This document shows positions 63,310 through 64,000 of a DNA stretch of 64,000 nucleotides, piece by piece. The translations under genes were made by a program, and so were the position numbers. Within the stretch, counting starts at the first letter, position 1, and each line of letters starts with the position of its first letter. The stretch lies in contig OZ024854.1 of the NCBI GenBank assembly GCA_964017155.1, positions 17,750,055 to 17,814,054 on the forward strand, written 5' to 3'. Source of the stretch: Oasisia sp. SBJ-2009 (Eukaryota > Annelida > Polychaeta > Sabellida > Siboglinidae). The notes beneath the pieces are model-generated. The model was given only the letters and a program-made list of their open reading frames with translations. It made no database searches and was not told the DNA's origin.

Positions 63310-64000
63310 AGCTCCTGGAAGGAAGCGTCTGTCCTTATCTAGTACCTTTCTGGACGGACCTGTTCTTATTTAGTATATGGCTGGAAGGGTCTGCACTTGC
63401 TTAGTACCTGGCTGAATGGGTCTGTCATATACTACTAGTAACTGGCCAGAATGGTCTGCCCATGTCTAGTACTAGATAGAAGGGTATGTCCATGCCTAAT
63501 ACCTAACTGAAAGGGTCTGTTCTTGCCAAATACCTGAGTATAATGGTCTGTCCTTACCTAATACATGGATGGAAAGGTCTGTCCTTGCTTAGTATATGGC
63601 TGAAATGGTCTGTCCTTGCTTAGCTGGAAGGGTCAGTCCTTACTTAGTACGTGCCTGTCCCTGCTTAGTATGTGGCTGGAAGGGTCTGTCCTTGCCTAGT
63701 ACCTGGATGGGAGGGTCTGTCCTTGCCTAGTACCTGGATGGGAGGGTCTGTCCTTGCCTAGTACCTGGCTGGAAGGGTCTGTCCTTGCCTAGTACCTGGA
63801 TGGAATGGTCTGCCCTTGCCTAGTACCTGGCTGGAAGGGTCTGTCCTTGTCTAGTACCTGGATGGAATGGTCTGTCCTTTCCTAGTACCTGGCTGGAAGG
63901 GTCTGTCCTTGCCTAGTACATGGATGGAATGGTCTGTCCTTGCCTAGTACCTGGATGGAAGGGTCTGTCCTTGCCTAGTACCTGGCTGGAATGGTCTGTC
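63310..64000. repeat. 31 bp minisatellite running off the window end
   Basis: Unit GGGTCTGTCCTTGCCTAGTA plus CCTGGCTGGAA (31 bp). Irregular and diverged from 63310 to about 63650, then highly regular with alternating CTGGCTGGAA and CTGGATGGAA/CTGGATGGGA forms. The right end is not reached. Confidence 0.96.

Overview
This is eukaryotic genomic DNA, most likely from an invertebrate bilaterian animal. Protein-coding exons are short and separated by GT-AG introns. One gene is a ciliary axoneme protein, the interspersed repeats are tRNA-derived SINEs and non-LTR retrotransposon 3' ends, and simple repeats are very abundant. CpG content is mosaic, as expected of invertebrate-type DNA methylation: about 16 CpG in 300 bases at 22.9-23.2 kb against 4 in 600 at 27.4-28.0 kb. 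A lophotrochozoan (mollusc-like) or cephalochordate source is plausible, but I cannot decide between them.

Layout. From 1 to 6.0 kb no gene is recognised; the stretch holds GC- and AT-rich satellites and one SINE. From 6017 to 22512 on the + strand, eleven exons encode most of an SLC6 sodium/chloride-dependent transporter of the GABA/taurine/creatine branch, covering TM2 to TM12. The exon with the N-terminus and TM1, and the last C-terminal tail exon, were not found. A jockey/CR1-like LINE, itself interrupted by a foldback element, lies in the intron before exon VII, and a separate foldback element with a microsatellite core lies after exon II. From 26619 to 29879 on the - strand, four exons encode a complete PIERCE1 homologue, a microtubule inner protein of motile cilia. 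From about 30 to 64 kb there is no recognisable coding gene. That region is CpG-poor and holds large minisatellites (a 4.7 kb pyrimidine-rich array, and 41, 45/90, 18 and 31 bp arrays), SINE and LINE remnants, and several low-repeat blocks that look like regulatory elements. CpG-rich, promoter-like segments lie at 60.84-61.0 and 62.56-63.2 kb.

Most notable observation: in four of the eleven SLC6 exons the exon-intron junction itself has been tandemly duplicated into the neighbouring intron. The acceptors of exons III and IV both use a 41 bp unit; the donor of exon V uses a 60 bp unit and the donor of exon VIII a unit of about 42 bp. The real splice sites therefore stand beside arrays of two to eleven near-copies. 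I know of no described system that matches this; it may be a minisatellite process seeded on exon edges or a splice-decoy arrangement. The window has no prokaryotic features, CRISPR array or complete autonomous transposon.
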